A DNA stretch of 64,000 nt from Siphonodentalium dalli (lineage: Eukaryota; Mollusca; Scaphopoda; Gadilida; Siphonodentaliidae), in NCBI GenBank assembly GCA_032622095.1, contig CP136064.1:109790004-109854003 (forward strand). The letters run 5' to 3'. Positions 1 to 11,630 of this stretch are shown here, in pieces. Position numbers and translations under genes: made by a program. How positions within the stretch are numbered: position 1 is the first letter of the stretch; the number at the start of each line of letters is the position of its first letter. The notes under the pieces were generated by a model, which did not search any database, was not told the origin of the DNA, and worked only from the letters and a program-made list of their open reading frames with translations.

Positions 1-772
1 CAGGCGGAAGTTAACCTGAACCTTCCGATGCCGCGTACTTTAGTGATACCGGAGTTATAGCGTGCTCGTTATGTTTTTTGACTGACTACAGTGCACGATC
101 CGCTGAATGTGAACATGTTATCAACTGTTACGGCAGTCCGTGGCCCACGGCAGTCAATTGCCGTGGCAAATATTGAAGCCTACGGCGATTGCCACAGCAA
201 TGCCGATTGTCGTGGTGAATTTCGAGGGCTGCATGACTGGAGTTTCCTGATGTTTTGTGAAAACCCTGTGGCAATGCATTCTCTTATATAGTAGTAATAT
301 CTTTTATTTACGTGACATGTGCATGTTAAATTACAAACAAATTTAAGACATTTAATTTACATCGCGCACCCAGCCCTATTGGGCCTATATGTCACCCTGA
401 AAATAAGAGTTAATTAATTTTTGCATTGTATAGCAAGACGCTTGTCCATTTACGCTATTATATGCTATGATGTTTATTTATATATATACTGCTTTATTTT
501 CAGATAGGCATCATGGATAAAATTAGCACACTGACGTGTGTGTTTGTTGATCATTTCAATAAAGGCTGATTCTAACTGGTTTTGTTCTATCATCAGGGTT
601 ATATTTAAAGGGAGAGAGTCGAGTAAAAGTTCTTTTCGTTATAGAAAGGGCATTTTAATAGGAAATGCATTTCATCTTCGACTTCATGTGAGGCACATAA
701 TGTGCATTTTCTGAGATTTAGCTTTTCATTTCTAAAACGACCAGTTTCCACTCTCAAAGGAAGAATTCCATA

Positions 773-1500
773 TCAAACCTGAGCAAATATAGATCTATGA
801 GCACGGTCCATATTCATCAATACATATGATTCAGTTTTATAATTCCTTTTGAAAAGTTTATATGTTCTTAATTTAGGAACAAAATTTAAGCTGTTTTTCC
901 ATTTATCTGATTCATCATTTTTAAGTTTCGTTTCAAAATCGTCTATATTACATGTTTCAAAATTTTGAAATACTGTTGACAATTCTAAGTTAGATAGAGT
1001 ATCATTCATAAAGGAACACCAACCATTTGAAACATGAGCTAGATCCCAGTGAAACACTTTTTGAATTAGTCTGTCATCTGGTAATTCTATTATATGGTTC
1101 CATAGACGGATATGGTTCAGGACTCGACGTATCTTACAAGATGATATACCAATGTCACCATTTACTGCTAATAATGGACAAAAACGATGGACTCCCAACA
1201 AATATCTAAAAGCCTTATTCTGTACACTATCTAGACATGAAAAATTCTTTGAACCCCATACTCCTGATGCATAATCTAAAATTGGAGCTACGCATGTTAT
1301 ATATAACTTTTTAAAAGTTTTGAAACCTATATCTTTATATGGGTGAATTTTTGAAATTATAGCACCTAAAGCTCTGCTTGCAGATTTGGCCAAGACTTCA
1401 GCTGTTGTGTCAAATTGTTTGTGTTCATGAATAATAATACCCAAGAATTTATATTCATCTACGATATTCAGTTGTTGCGTGCCAAGTTTAAAAGGAAAAC
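773..1500 (-). pseudogene. LINE C-terminal domain
   Basis: This continues the reverse transcriptase after a frameshift near 1500. In the shifted frame it reads DEYKFLGIII, the usual FLG motif just after the RT thumb, then LYITCVAPILDYASGVWG, a hallmark of the C-terminal region of LINE ORF2 proteins. The stop is at 773. The next roughly 480 bases toward 290 would be the 3' UTR. Seen: open frame and motifs. Known: such regions follow RT in jockey/I-type elements. Confidence 0.8.
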
Positions 1501-2796
1501 TTGTTCGTTTGGTTCTGACATTTCTAAGATGATTGTTTTTGTTTTATTTGTGTTTATCACCATTCTCCACTTTCTACACCATTTGTGAACTACTTCGAGC
1601 ATATTGTCTTCATTTTCAGATAGTAACACTATGTCATCAGCATACATTAAAATGGGTACATTAATGTCATTTAATTTTACACCAACATTCATGGTTCTTA
1701 TTTCAGATGCCAGGTCATTTACAAATACATTAAAGAGTGTAGATGATAAATTATCTCCTTGTTTTACACCAAACTGACAATCAAAAGGCTCCGATACATC
1801 TCCATTTATTCTGATACGTGCATGTGTACTTCTATACATACTTCGAATTGATTGGTACATGTTTCCGTCTATCCCACATTTAAGAAGTTTGAAGAGTAAC
1901 ATGTCTCTGTCGATACAATCAAATGCTTTTTTGAAATCTATGAACGTAGTAAATATATCTTTTTTTCCTTTCATTATGCTTGTGAGTATGAATATATTAT
2001 CAATGCATGACCGCTTTAATCTGAAACCATTTTGTTCATCAACTAGTATTTTATTATGGTCTAGATGTTCAACAAGTCTATTATTTAAAACACTGTTATA
2101 TAATTTGCTGCTTGTTGGTAGTAATGAGATGCCACGATAATTAAGCGGAATTCTCTGGTCTAGTGATTTATCTTTTGGTATGGGACATATTATAGATTGT
2201 CTCCAAACAGATGGTATAATGCCAGTATCAAAAATGAAATTAAATAAACTAAGCAACAAAGGTTTAACAGATTCACATTTTAGGGTTTCACCAGGTATTT
2301 TATCTATGCCATACGCCTTTCCATTCTTTACTTTCTTTATTACACGATCAATTTCTTCTATTTGAATAGGCCGATTTAGAACATTATTCTGTACATATAA
2401 TGGGTCTAAAAATTTATTTTCTGTAAATATCTTTTCTTTTATGATATTTTCTCTGAAATTATTATCAAAAAGTTCATTTCCAAATTCCGGATTGTATAAA
2501 GTTTTAAAAGCAGACCTCCAGTTTTCTGTAATTAATTTTGTATCTGTTATGACAGACCCATCAGGTCCAATTACTTCATTTGAGATACCATTTTCTTTTT
2601 TGGGTCCAAGTTTCTTAATCGTGTCCCAGAAAGATTTAGGATTATTGCAGTTTAGTTCCATATCGAGTGCAAAATTACGTTTATATTGTCTTTCATAAGT
2701 GCGTAATTTACAATTAAAAATTTGCCTAGCCTCTTTAAATTTTAGAAAAGCTAAATTTTTGTCTCTTGGCTTAGTTTTATATTTAGGAATGCATTT
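1468..2796 (-). pseudogene. LINE reverse transcriptase domain
   Basis: The domain copies element RNA into DNA by target-primed reverse transcription. The frame is open from about 2796, upstream of the Met at 2661, to 1468. Numbered from that Met, the motifs are: LNYRGISLL at about 173-181, motif A FIDFKKAFD at about 240-248, motif B GVKQGDNLSSTLFN at about 298-311, and the catalytic YADD at 340-343 (about 1633-1644). All three catalytic aspartates are present. The domain looks recent, but frameshifts on both sides (near 2800 and 1500) prevent a full polyprotein. LINE identity is sure; the clade is not. Confidence 0.9.
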
Positions 2797-2802
2797 TCCA
2801 AG

Positions 2803-3180
2803 TTATTCATTGTTTGCCATAAGTAAGGTCATCATTCCAATATGGTTTGTGAAATTTAAATTTTTAATGTGAACGCCTTCCATTTTTAAACTTGGTAATT
2901 GGTCTGACATATTTTCAAAAATGTGTTTTGTAAATTTATCATAAATATTGTCTACAGTTATTTGGGATTCTATTGCAGACTCGATTTCATGTATCAAATT
3001 TAATAAAGTTTCAGATGAGGCTAAAAAATCAGCTGGTAATGGTTTATTAAGTTTAGTTGGTGTATATTGGTGATCAGTTGGTGTGCTGCCATGTACATGG
3101 ACTGTATTTACAATATACTCCACCAAAACAAAACTATGGTCCGGTGGTTTACACCCTTCACCTAGCATACTTTCTAATGA
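2803..3180 (-). pseudogene. LINE endonuclease C-terminal fragment
   Basis: This open stretch encodes the end of an APE-type endonuclease. The block PDHSFVLVEY corresponds to the conserved SDH region that closes such domains. The 5' part of the element, including the rest of the nuclease, is missing, as is usual for incomplete reverse transcription. A stop at 2803 followed by a frame change separates it from the reverse transcriptase. Function is known from the family; the truncation and frame break are seen directly. Confidence 0.7.
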
Positions 3181-3479
3181 ATATATATGCGAGTCGACCA
3201 TAGGGCGCCTCGCATATATAAGAGAATGCATAGGCCTAACAATATTTACCTTTATCGTGTAAGCCAGTACATTCTCTTATATATGAGGCTCCCTATTGGA
3301 GTTAAACTTTAATGCTGCACCAGCACAGCTCCCGTCATGAAAGAGTTAATACATATGAAAAAAATTTGCATAAAAGATATGCAAATAAAAATAATTGAGG
3401 AGGGGCCTATAAATATGGTCGGGAGGGGATGTAACTCTTGCAATTTTTTTTATATTGGCCTAAAGTAAACTTGATATCT

Positions 3480-3830
3480 TGTCATAACTATAGGTATTGT
3501 TGGAATTCAAAGAGTGATAATACATACATCAGAATTAGTTGACATCAAGATCCTGTAACCCATGACTGAGATACCCAGGCGGATGGACAAAAACATCAAC
3601 ATTTCCAGATAAACAAAGACAAATAACACTAGAAAGGAAAACCTGATTAAAATATTGAACACCAGTCCTCATTGTGGTGAAAATCCATACCAAATTTCAT
3701 TGAGATCTGACACCGTCATTGAGATATCTGCTCAGATGGACAAACATTTGTAATCCAGTACACCCACCATTCCTTTGGTCATGGGGTTATAATTATGAGA
3801 TAAGGCTGACTCTAGACCCTACTATAATTT
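3480..3830. repeat. Dispersed tandem-type repeat (family R1) unit
   Basis: Contains CCAAATTTCATTGAGATCTGA, a GAGATA...CAGATGGACAAA stretch and CAACATTTCCAGATAAACAAAG. The same phrases recur at about 43.5-43.7, 49.0-49.8 and 57.6-57.87 kb. It is a non-coding, diverged unit. Confidence 0.6.
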
Positions 3831-3936
3831 TTTTGGGTGTAGAAATTGCCTAGAAACTGTTACAGTGGAATTCCATTTGAATTTTCAAATATTTTTTGTT
3901 GTTGAGAATAATGTTTTACAATTATGTTAAACTTAC

Positions 3937-4096
3937 CATTAGAATGAATATTTAGAGTGTTGTTAAAATAATTGAGCAGTCTGTCTTCTGGAAGCTTCAG
4001 ATGCTTCGCTACTTTGACAGTGCCATCGGCAAAGCCTTTGAGAGGATATCCAAGCTCTGACTCCAGGGCGGAGACAGCTTGCTGTGGACTAGTAAC
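3937..4096 (-). CDS. ACAD10-like gene, exon 5 (HAD to APH linker)
   Basis: Last exon of the ACAD10-like gene inside the window. The acceptor is ...TTAACCAG (intron ends at 4097) and the donor GTAAGT starts at 3936. The 160 bases continue the frame from exon 4 at phase 0 and end one base into a codon. The product includes QQAVSALESELGYPL and then LKLPEDRLLNYFNNTL, matching the segment between the HAD domain and the phosphotransferase-like domain of ACAD10. This segment argues against soluble epoxide hydrolase, which shares a similar HAD domain. Later exons (APH-like kinase and acyl-CoA dehydrogenase domains) should lie left of the window. Confidence 0.85.
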
Positions 4097-5149
4097 CTGG
4101 TTAACAAAAGTTCAAACTGGAGTTACGTCTGTATTCCACATATCCAATAAATTACAGGGCAGCAGCATGGACTACATGTATTAAGTGCTTTTACATTTGA
4201 AAGTTATTCATAAATTCAAAATACATGTAGATGGAGGATCCAGACACAAACTTGTTAAATAAAATAAAAAACTGCTGCCATCATAACATATAAAAAGAAT
4301 GTGATAATTTTAGCGGTAATTTCAGCTGTTTTTCGCAATCCCATTTAGGAAAAAGTGAAGGAGTAAATTCAACATCTCATAGTTTTCCTTACTACAATTG
4401 ACTTTTAACCCTGAGCTGATAACTGGATACTTTCAATCAGTGCTTAGCTACTTGATTCCAAATGATTCAATTGTAGGTATCTAAACTGTCTTTGTCACAG
4501 GTCATCACCGTTACAATTAAATGTTTGTATTTATATTTTAGACCAATTATATACACCTCCTTGCCCTTGAGTGATTGTGGAATATCTCAACAATATCCAA
4601 AAATTCACCAAGTAGTAACCAGCTGGATATTTAAAGGCCCACTTAATTTTTGAACTCCCAGATCACATTACAGTGAAACCTGCTTTGGGCGACCACTGCC
4701 GTGAGCGACCACCTCGCTTTAACGACCGCTTTGGCTTTGTACGGACTGGTTTTACTATATAAATGACCTGCCATGAGCGACCACCTGTCAAACGCGACCA
4801 ACGGTCGGTGTTTTGTGGCAAGAATGACCAAATTTACCCGTTATGAACGACCGCCAGACATGAAAAATAAGTCTTTAACCAGTGCTTTTGGTAAACATAA
4901 AAACCTGTTGTGAGCCCCGCTTGCTTCAGCAGACACTTTGTCTGATAACTGTGTCACAGTGAATTAGCGAGGCGTGAAAAATCATGACCAGCGCAGACCA
5001 GCGATGTATTAATTACAACTGCGTGAATAAGTGCACTTGGGGCAATTTTACTAAGACAATGTGGCTTGGGCATTTATGTAAACATTGTAAACTAATGCAT
5101 TCATCAATTTGTATTCATTTGTCTGCCGTCAGATATTAAAGTCTTATAC

Positions 5150-5352
5150 TTTTGACTCCAGCACAAACAGTAGTGAGTCACGGAGAATTTAGGGACATGC
5201 TAGTGAAAATGAAAGTCTATTCTGTGTTCCATGGATGGGGTGAAGTGCTGCAAAGTGTGCAGATGACCGAGACGAAAGTTGAAGAGAAACAGTTAGAATC
5301 CAAATTAGGCAATCAATGTACGCTGGATAAATTTTTCTCAGCCGGCTCATAA
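5150..5352 (+). pseudogene. pogo-like transposase, C-terminal remnant
   Basis: This open stretch ends in ...CTLDKFFSAGS and a TAA stop at 5350-5352. A (Q/S)xTLxxFF tail is typical of the C terminus of pogo/Tigger transposases, and its place inside a TA-flanked element with Tigger-type ends supports this. The DNA-binding and DDE domains are missing upstream, so it is not functional. The fragment is short, so the assignment leans on context. Confidence 0.55.
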
Positions 5353-5944
5353 AGCATTGTCATGTCTCTTGAATATTATTGTTGACAAGACTAACAGCTA
5401 AAGATGGACAACTCTAAATTTCTTTTATTTTAAATAACCCTTTGAGAGCCTCAACACGTGCTCTAGTTTTTCTTGGAAACTAAATTAGGTCACAGTAATG
5501 TCAACAACAATGTATGTTTATTCATTCGCGTTTCTTTTGAATTTATTTGAGATTTCTCGTTGGTGAAGAATGGGTTTAAGATAACTGGTAATTAATTCCC
5601 GCAATTAGTTCATTTATTACAATATAAGGACCGAACGCAGAGTCAAATGACGAAACAATTTAACAAATAAGAATGGTGTTTGCGTAAGTTTTGGGTCTTC
5701 CTGGAATTGTTGTCTTGTCAAAAAAATATATGAAGTACACTATACGTGTATATACTTTTACCTGCTATATTTCATTTACCTAATCATTTTGTTGAAATTG
5801 AATTGTGTGCTAATGTTGTTAAATTGAGTTTTACAATAAACGATAAAAAGATAAACTGAAACATTTGCTCTTTTATCCACTAAAATTTCGAGTGACTGCA
5901 TGGCTTTACATTCTGGGCATGTGAATTAGTACTTCTGGCAGAAA

Positions 5945-7032
5945 TAGTGATGTTCCGATAATCGGAATCAGAATCGGCCATCGGCCGATAATAGCCCATC
6001 GGAAATTAATCGTACCTCGCAGTTGAACATCGGCTTTTACCGATTGTCAAAATAAATAAAAACGTTCTAGTATCTAAGCGCAATGTGCACGCTTTAATAA
6101 ACATACGCAATACAACTGTAGTATTGAATGTAAAACGCAGTTGTAACAGCCTAAAAAGAAGCCAATGGCATCATCAAAGCAGTCTGATATGATGATATAT
6201 TATAAGAATGGTAATACACATGCCCGACATCCCGTGTAATATGAAGTTATTGGTTCAATCGCGTTGACACGAAATAGATTCAAAGAAAGCTTTAATTAAA
6301 AAGCTGACCTGATTACAGTGAGGCTTCCTCTAGAGCACGTATCATGTGACGTCACATGCTATGTCAATAACTTAAAGCACACACTGAATGAATTAATATA
6401 GTTGTTATCAGAACTGTCTTCAATAACGATCAACGTTAGTAGGGGCATAATTAGCTTTTCCGTCTGTACAACGTATGCTATGAAATACGCTTAGCTCCAC
6501 GTTGAACTTGCGAAATAAAAATTGAGCAGGCGGAACTATAAAAGCTTCAGAGTTGTTAAAAGATAAAAGGTGTGACCAATGGAAACTTGGGAAATCTCAG
6601 ACAAATATGACAGAAATTATTATCCATCAATCAAAATTTAGTTAATAATCATCGCCATTCCATACATTGTTGCAACTTACAAGTATTCAATCAAGACTTT
6701 TACTCCGCATGCAAGTGTTCCACACATGGTCATAACGTTACCCTGAGTCGGTACCTTTGATCTCTTTGTCAAAACAACTACCGGTATACATCAAAGGAAG
6801 CACACAACCGACGTCGGCAGAAATACTGTCACGACAGTGTGTATATATTTCTTTGATGTATTTGGCTTTGAAACTATGCGGGATATGGAGTGCATTGGGT
6901 GTATATAAGTCCATTATAGGAACAAACGCACAATATATATAAACATCGGAATCGGAATCGGAAATCGGCCGATTGTGCCTCCAGTTATCGGAAATTGGTC
7001 CGATAAGCTTTTTCATTATCGGAACATCACTA
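5945..7032. mobile_element. Non-autonomous hAT element with 8-bp target duplication
   Basis: TIRs begin TAGTGATGTTCCGATAAT at both ends, with extra (A)TCGGAATCGG-type subterminal repeats. The identical 8-bp direct repeat GGCAGAAA flanks it at 5937-5944 and 7033-7040. There is no transposase frame in its 1088 bases. It sits inside the pogo-like element, so it is younger than that element. Confidence 0.9.
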
Positions 7033-8018
7033 GGCAGAAACCTCTTATGGATGACCACCTGTCATTAGCGACCGTTTTTCCTTGGCAAAATGGGTGGTCG
7101 TTCATAACAGGTTTCACTGTATATAAAATATATGCCATATTATATACCATATGAAAGAGGAAGCTTCAAAACATTGTATTATCAACTTATCTGGTGTAAT
7201 AATCTGTGAACAAGTTGTTTTTGTTGAAGTACCGATGTGTTTTCTGTGCTTATGTTTCATCTGTAAAGTCTATTATTTTCAATGGAAGGAGAATAACTCT
7301 ATATCTTAGTTTGAATTTTGTTGCATTCTGGGAGCAAAACAGGGGGAGGAAATATTTCTATAATTTCAGCTAGTTTCTATTACTCTATGGGCACCTTCTG
7401 AGACACAGACGTTCCAAGTGGTGATGAATAATAGTATTTGAATCATATTTTATGTCAGATATTGTTACTAAAACTGTATATCAAGGCCCAAAAAAAAATT
7501 GGCGACACAAAAATTAAATGGGCCTTTAACATCGTAGGCTATAAAGAACAAGTTGATGTCACTATTACATATATATCTCTTTCAATTCAAATAATTTCTA
7601 CTTTTTAGCCTATGCAAACCAATATGCATCAATGGATTCATGTTGAGCCGATGTAGCAAGTTGCCATTTTCATGTCACTAGCGCTATCTGCACCCATTCC
7701 TTACTGACAATGAACTCAATCCCTTCAAGTTGACTCAGAAGAGGTAAATTGCCTGTAACTATGACAAATTAAACTTATAAATTTACTGTAAAAGCACATT
7801 TTATCGCGGTGGTCCAATTTTGCTAATTTTCATCGTGTACGTGGTTTGTACTCAATCACAATTTTAAGATCCCCTCTAATTATGTTAGTCCAAAATTTAT
7901 TGACTAGCTTTGCTTGAAACTACTCCATGTGGTTGCCATATTTGGACAATATCGTGTGGGCGGAAAATACAAAGTTTGGGTAGACACTATTGATAAAAGA
8001 AAATGTATCCAGCATAAA

Positions 8019-8490
8019 GGCCCACATAATTTTCAAGTCACAGATTATTTTTTTTTATAGTGCCTTGATATATGGTTTTAATAACAATCTATGCCATAAA
8101 ATATGATTAAAATACTATAATTCATTACCATTTGGAAGTCTGTGTCTCAGAAGGTGCCCATAGAGTAATAGAAAATAGGTGAAATTATACAATCATTTCC
8201 CCAGTTATGGCTCCCAGAATGCAACATAATTCAAACTAGTTTATTTTCAATGGAAGGGGAATAACTCTATATTTTAATATATAGAGTTATTACCCTTCCA
8301 TTGACTTTGTGCACAAACTTGAGCACAGAGCAGACATCAGTATCTCAACAAAAACAACATGTTCACAGTTTATTACATCGAATAAGTTAAAAATACAATG
8401 TTTTGGAGCTTCCTCTTTCAAATGGTATATAATATGGCATATATTGTATATAATGTGATCTGGGGGTTCAAAAATTAAGTGGGCCTTTAA
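8019..8490. mobile_element. Family M3 palindromic element, copy 2 (complete)
   Basis: Runs from AAGGCCCACATAATTTT to AAATTAAGTGGGCCTTTAA. The centre (about 8258-8290) is a near-perfect palindrome, ATAACTCTATA...TATAGAGTTAT. It lies in the last ACAD10 intron. It is the cleanest copy to use as family reference. Confidence 0.8.
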
Positions 8491-8783
8491 AGCGGCTTTA
8501 TAATTTATGTAATAATATATTGGTGTTCTTTATTAATGATATGCAACAAAAGCCTAATCCTGTGATGTGTTAATTACACCTGCAGTCACCTGTTCGACTC
8601 TTACCAGCACACAACGGTATCTGCGCTTCTAAAATATTTTAATACATTTATTTATTATCAACCAAAAAGGTGTGGAAGTTATCGCTAAATAGTGACAGAC
8701 CCACGATTTTATGAACCAACAATAAAGTCGTAAATTGCTAAACCACAAAATTTATATGAAATTAGAGCTATTTGCAGTATTAC

Positions 8784-8942
8784 CTTGATCGTTGTTATCC
8801 CCAGAGATCTGGGTACTTTGAGGTTGATACCAAGATCGTCTAAGAACACTGACTCTTCTGGTTTAACATTGAGTTGTTCCAGACACACATTGTATATACG
8901 AGGATCTGGTTTCCTCATCCTCACTCTGCAGGATTCGATGAT
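8784..8942 (-). CDS. ACAD10-like gene, exon 4 (HAD motifs III and IV)
   Basis: The acceptor ...ATTCATAG ends at 8943 and the donor GTAATACT starts at 8783. The 159 bases are in phase 0 at both ends. The exon begins [17 protein letters not shown], with the conserved Lys of HAD motif III in RKPDP, followed by [10 protein letters not shown], the motif IV acidic pair that binds Mg. It closely matches the human ACAD10 region around KPDPRIY and FLDDLG. Soluble epoxide hydrolase has a similar block. Confidence 0.93.
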
Positions 8943-9438
8943 CTATGAATAGATCAGATGGAAATCAATATTAATGTAATTTATTATAGGATGATGGTTT
9001 TTTTCTTAGGGATTTCACATACGCTTGAAACAATTGTTTTCGGTTATTGATTCATTTACATTTCTTCTGATCTATCTTCTTCTTACAAGGGTTAAATTGG
9101 GTTATATCATTCCAATGTTATTTTGGTTTAATATAATATAATGTATAAACCTATTAAATGTATCACTACAGTGAATTTATCTCTCAGTGGCAGATCATTT
9201 GATCAAGCAATCTGACCTCTTCAGCTCGACGTGATACTGCGGCCAGATCCATTCACTATAGTGATAATATGTATGATAAAGATTAAAGAAAGTTAAAAAG
9301 TTAAAACAATGCAATGGAGGGATTGAATTGATGCAGTATAATTAATTAGGTGTTAGACGCATCTGGGATGGACAGACACACACAGTGATTTCAATAGCCC
9401 CCAAAAACAACTTCAGGGCACAAATAGCAGAGGATATA

Positions 9439-9550
9439 CAGCAATGCCCTAATTAATCGACTCCATAACCACAGCAGAATTATGGGTAATCCTGAAAAAT
9501 TACTCATAATTCTGCTGTGGGTATGGAGTCGATTAATTAGGGCATTACTG
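9439..9550. mobile_element. TA-flanked palindromic MITE (family M1), copy 1
   Basis: 112-base hairpin, CAGCAATGCCCTAATTAATC...GATTAATTAGGGCATTACTG, flanked by TA. It is a nearly perfect palindrome with a loop of about 8 bases. It lies just 14 bases past the exon 3 donor of the ACAD10-like gene. The TA target suggests mariner-type mobilisation. Other copies: 14346-14483, 30040-30252, 30846-31077 and 49053-49189. Confidence 0.9.
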
Positions 9551-9564
9551 TACCTTATACTTAC

Positions 9565-9762
9565 AACATCAAATAAGCTCTTGTCGAGAGGAATGAATGA
9601 TTTATCAGGTGCAACAAACCAATTATTAGTCAGCAGTGCAGTCTGGATACCTTCTGCACGAATACATTTTATAGCATCGATGATCTCTGGATAGGCATTA
9701 ATGTTAACACTAAGTTGGTTGAATGCTGGCAGAAGATTTGATACATCTACGGATTTCCCAGC
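9565..9762 (-). CDS. ACAD10-like gene, exon 3 (HAD motif II)
   Basis: The acceptor ...CCTTTCAG ends at 9763 and the donor GTAAGT starts at 9564. The 198 bases make exactly 66 codons, in phase 0 at both ends. The product has IRAEGIQTALLTNNW, which holds the HAD motif II Thr, then PLDKSLFDV leading into exon 4. It aligns with ACAD10 around KGLQTAVLSNN and PLDRKQFDVI. Confidence 0.93.
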
Positions 9763-9934
9763 CTGAAAGGAAAAGCAGACAATCGTCTGATAAATTAGGA
9801 TGAAATCTGCAAATTTTATAATTAGTATTACATCCAGAGACATCAATGTGATATCTACATAGGGTATGTCCCAGTATGAAGTTGACAGGTCGATATGTTT
9901 TTTAAGCTTTTGGCCACATGGCCTTCATGGGCAT

Positions 9935-10110
9935 TTAACCCTTTCTTGACGGGGGCTGCGCTGCTGCAGCATTAAAGATCATGTGCCAGTGCATTCTCTT
10001 AAATATGTGAGCCTCGCATATATAAGAGAATGCTCTGGCTTACAAGTTCAAGGTAAATATTGTTAAGCCAATGTATTCTCTTATGTATGCGAGCCTCCCT
10101 ATTGGAGACT
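9935..10110. mobile_element. Family M2 MITE, copy 2
   Basis: Starts at TAACCCTTTCTTGACGGGGGC, has GCAGCATTAAAGATCATGTGCC, then three occurrences of the CATTCTCTTATATATGCGAG motif in alternating orientation. Same family as the split copy at 0.2-3.35 kb. It lies in ACAD10 intron 2. Confidence 0.75.
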
Positions 10111-10540
10111 CATGATTTGGGAATGGGATACCAACAATATTTAATTTTAAATTACTAGTCGTCATAAAATCAACAAACAGCCAAATTAGGGAACTGGGAA
10201 AGGCATGCTTGCAAACCGTATGTCAATAGTTGTGAAACACGCCATATCGATGACACCACAGTCTGAAGATACTAAAAAGGGTGTTTTCATTTTCCTGTAC
10301 TAAATTTTCCAGTTGTTACATAGAAAGTAGAATGAAGTTATCGTTTGTGGTTCTTATTACTAGAGGCAATGTAAATTTCATTTGTTCAACAATACTGCAT
10401 GTATAAAAACACTTCTTTAAACTTCAAAGATCACAGCCTACACTGGTCCTTGTGAAAAATTATTGAAAATTTAATAACAAAATAAATAGTATTCGAGCAA
10501 TGAGATTGGAAAAATTGAAAAGAAATAAAACAAGTGTATG

Positions 10541-11630
10541 ATGTGACTATGTCCCTGCTTTATCTTACAACTGGATTATTGGGGTTTAAACATTGGGGGT
10601 GGGCATTGAGATATTGAGAGGAAACAACAAAAAAAAGAAAGAAAAAAAAGTGTTAACTAAAATATACTGCAGAAGTGAAAAAGAAACAATGTTTGATTGG
10701 CCTCCAAATTGGAATAAACATAATTTGTGTTTCTTATATGAAATTTGTCTAAGAATTATGACTACAGGGAAATGGTGCACTCCTTTCTATATAAATTTCT
10801 ATATAAATAACTGAACTAACCTGTTGGGAGCACTGCTTTGAAAACTCAACAGCAAACTCTTCCATGCTGAGGTCCCCATTCTCGAGTTTGAACCAGGCAC
10901 TCTTTTCACCATGCTGAATCACAGTACTGGTTATCAGTCCCGTTGGAAGGCTACTGTTAGCCTCATATTCTGAGAACAGAAAGCTCCCTTAATGAAGTTA
11001 TACGACACAGCTCCCATATAGATGATCATGTACATTTCCTATATAGATGAGCATGTAGGGGTCTCCTTTAAGTTTCTATAACTTGTACCCAATCCCTTTA
11101 TAATATTTGATAATTAACACTAAAATATGTTTAAATATTTTAATGTTCATACGAAGGGAACTTAGTGTAATTAAGACATGACATATCAATGAAGAGAACA
11201 CTTGATCACATTGGCCAGGAATAGCTAGGCCTACATGTATAAACTAACAGGAACGCTCTTATATTGTTTCATGTCAAGGAGAAAAATTGGTGATAAAATT
11301 TAAGACATTTGATTGCAATCAATCATGCAAGCAGTTATACCAACACTGCTGTGAAAGAACATTGATTTTGTTTGCATAAGATTTTGATATAAAAACGCTG
11401 TCTCAGAAAAGTTATCTTACATAAATTAAATACCATTGGTTGAAATAAAAAATTATATAGGCTGCCACCTCAAACAAGTTCCCCCGAAATCACCCCTGGG
11501 GCTATTAGTCTTACTGACCCCAGGCTTTTAGATTCCCTTAATTTGGGCACACCTTGATGGACCGCTGGCCCACTAGCCCACTGAGAACATTTTGAAATTT
11601 GACAACAAAAGATACAATCTTCGCTCTGGG
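10541..11630. repeat. Inverted duplication, left arm (contains ACAD10 exon 2)
   Basis: Matches 14905-16160 in reverse complement over about 1.1 kb, covering both introns' flanks and exon 2. Divergence is by scattered substitutions and small indels; the right arm has an extra 75 bases or so near 16045-16120. Ends were judged by eye where similarity stops. Confidence 0.85.
10821..10969 (-). CDS. ACAD10-like gene, exon 2
   Basis: The acceptor ...TGTTCTCAG ends at 10970 and the donor GTTAGT starts at 10820. The 149 bases complete the split codon from exon 1 (Glu) and end in phase 0. The product includes GLITSTVIQHGEKSAWFKLE and then SMEEFAVEFSKQCSQQ, which fits the HAD cap region of ACAD10 (PSGTILKAL ... 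GPWMRF ... EFGRLCSE in human). A second, near-identical copy of this exon lies on the opposite strand at 15658-15806. Confidence 0.92.

Larger units (their letters stand above)
290..3182 (-). mobile_element. Non-LTR retrotransposon, 5'-truncated and frameshifted
   Basis: This minus-strand LINE-like element has coding from about 3180 down to 773 and then a roughly 480-base 3' region. It begins inside the C-terminal part of an APE-like endonuclease domain (PDHSFVLVEY at about 3130), followed by a reverse transcriptase and a C-terminal domain. Reading is broken near 2800 and again near 1500, so the copy is dead, although long stretches stay open. It lies inside an M2 MITE. No clear poly-A tail or target duplication was found. 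The clade is uncertain; the layout resembles jockey/CR1/I-type elements. Confidence 0.88.
226..3350. mobile_element. Palindromic MITE (family M2), split by a LINE insertion
   Basis: The left piece (about 226-289) and right piece (about 3183-3350) together match other M2 copies, in reverse orientation to the 59.3 kb copy. Hallmarks are the motif GCATTCTCTTATATATGCGAG and its complement, repeated as internal inverted repeats, and ends resembling TCATGACGGGAGCTGYGCTGGTGCAGC. The retrotransposon at about 290-3182 interrupts it. There is no coding capacity. Boundaries are approximate. Confidence 0.7.
4671..7119 (+). mobile_element. pogo/Tigger-like DNA transposon, degenerate
   Basis: The element is flanked by TA (4669-4670 and 7120-7121), with TIRs beginning CAGTGAAACCTG and ending CAGGTTTCACTG. 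Subterminal repeats of the GAGCGACCACCTG type lie at both ends, as in Tigger-type elements. A transposase C-terminal remnant lies at about 5150-5352. A hAT element sits at 5945-7032. The rest shows no intact reading frame. Confidence 0.85.
4631..7528. mobile_element. Palindromic TIR element (family M3), copy 1, with nested insertions
   Basis: Left end TTAAAGGCCCACTTAATTTTTGA, right end ...AAATGGGCCTTTAA. The body (7121-7528) matches copies at 8.02-8.49, 12.15-12.42, 12.83-14.28 and 19.9-20.0 kb, including ATAACTCTATAT and GGGCACCTTCTGAGACACAGAC. A pogo-like element (4671-7119) interrupts it near the left end. The flanks could be TTAA or TA duplications; they are palindromic, so this is ambiguous. 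Confidence 0.75.
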
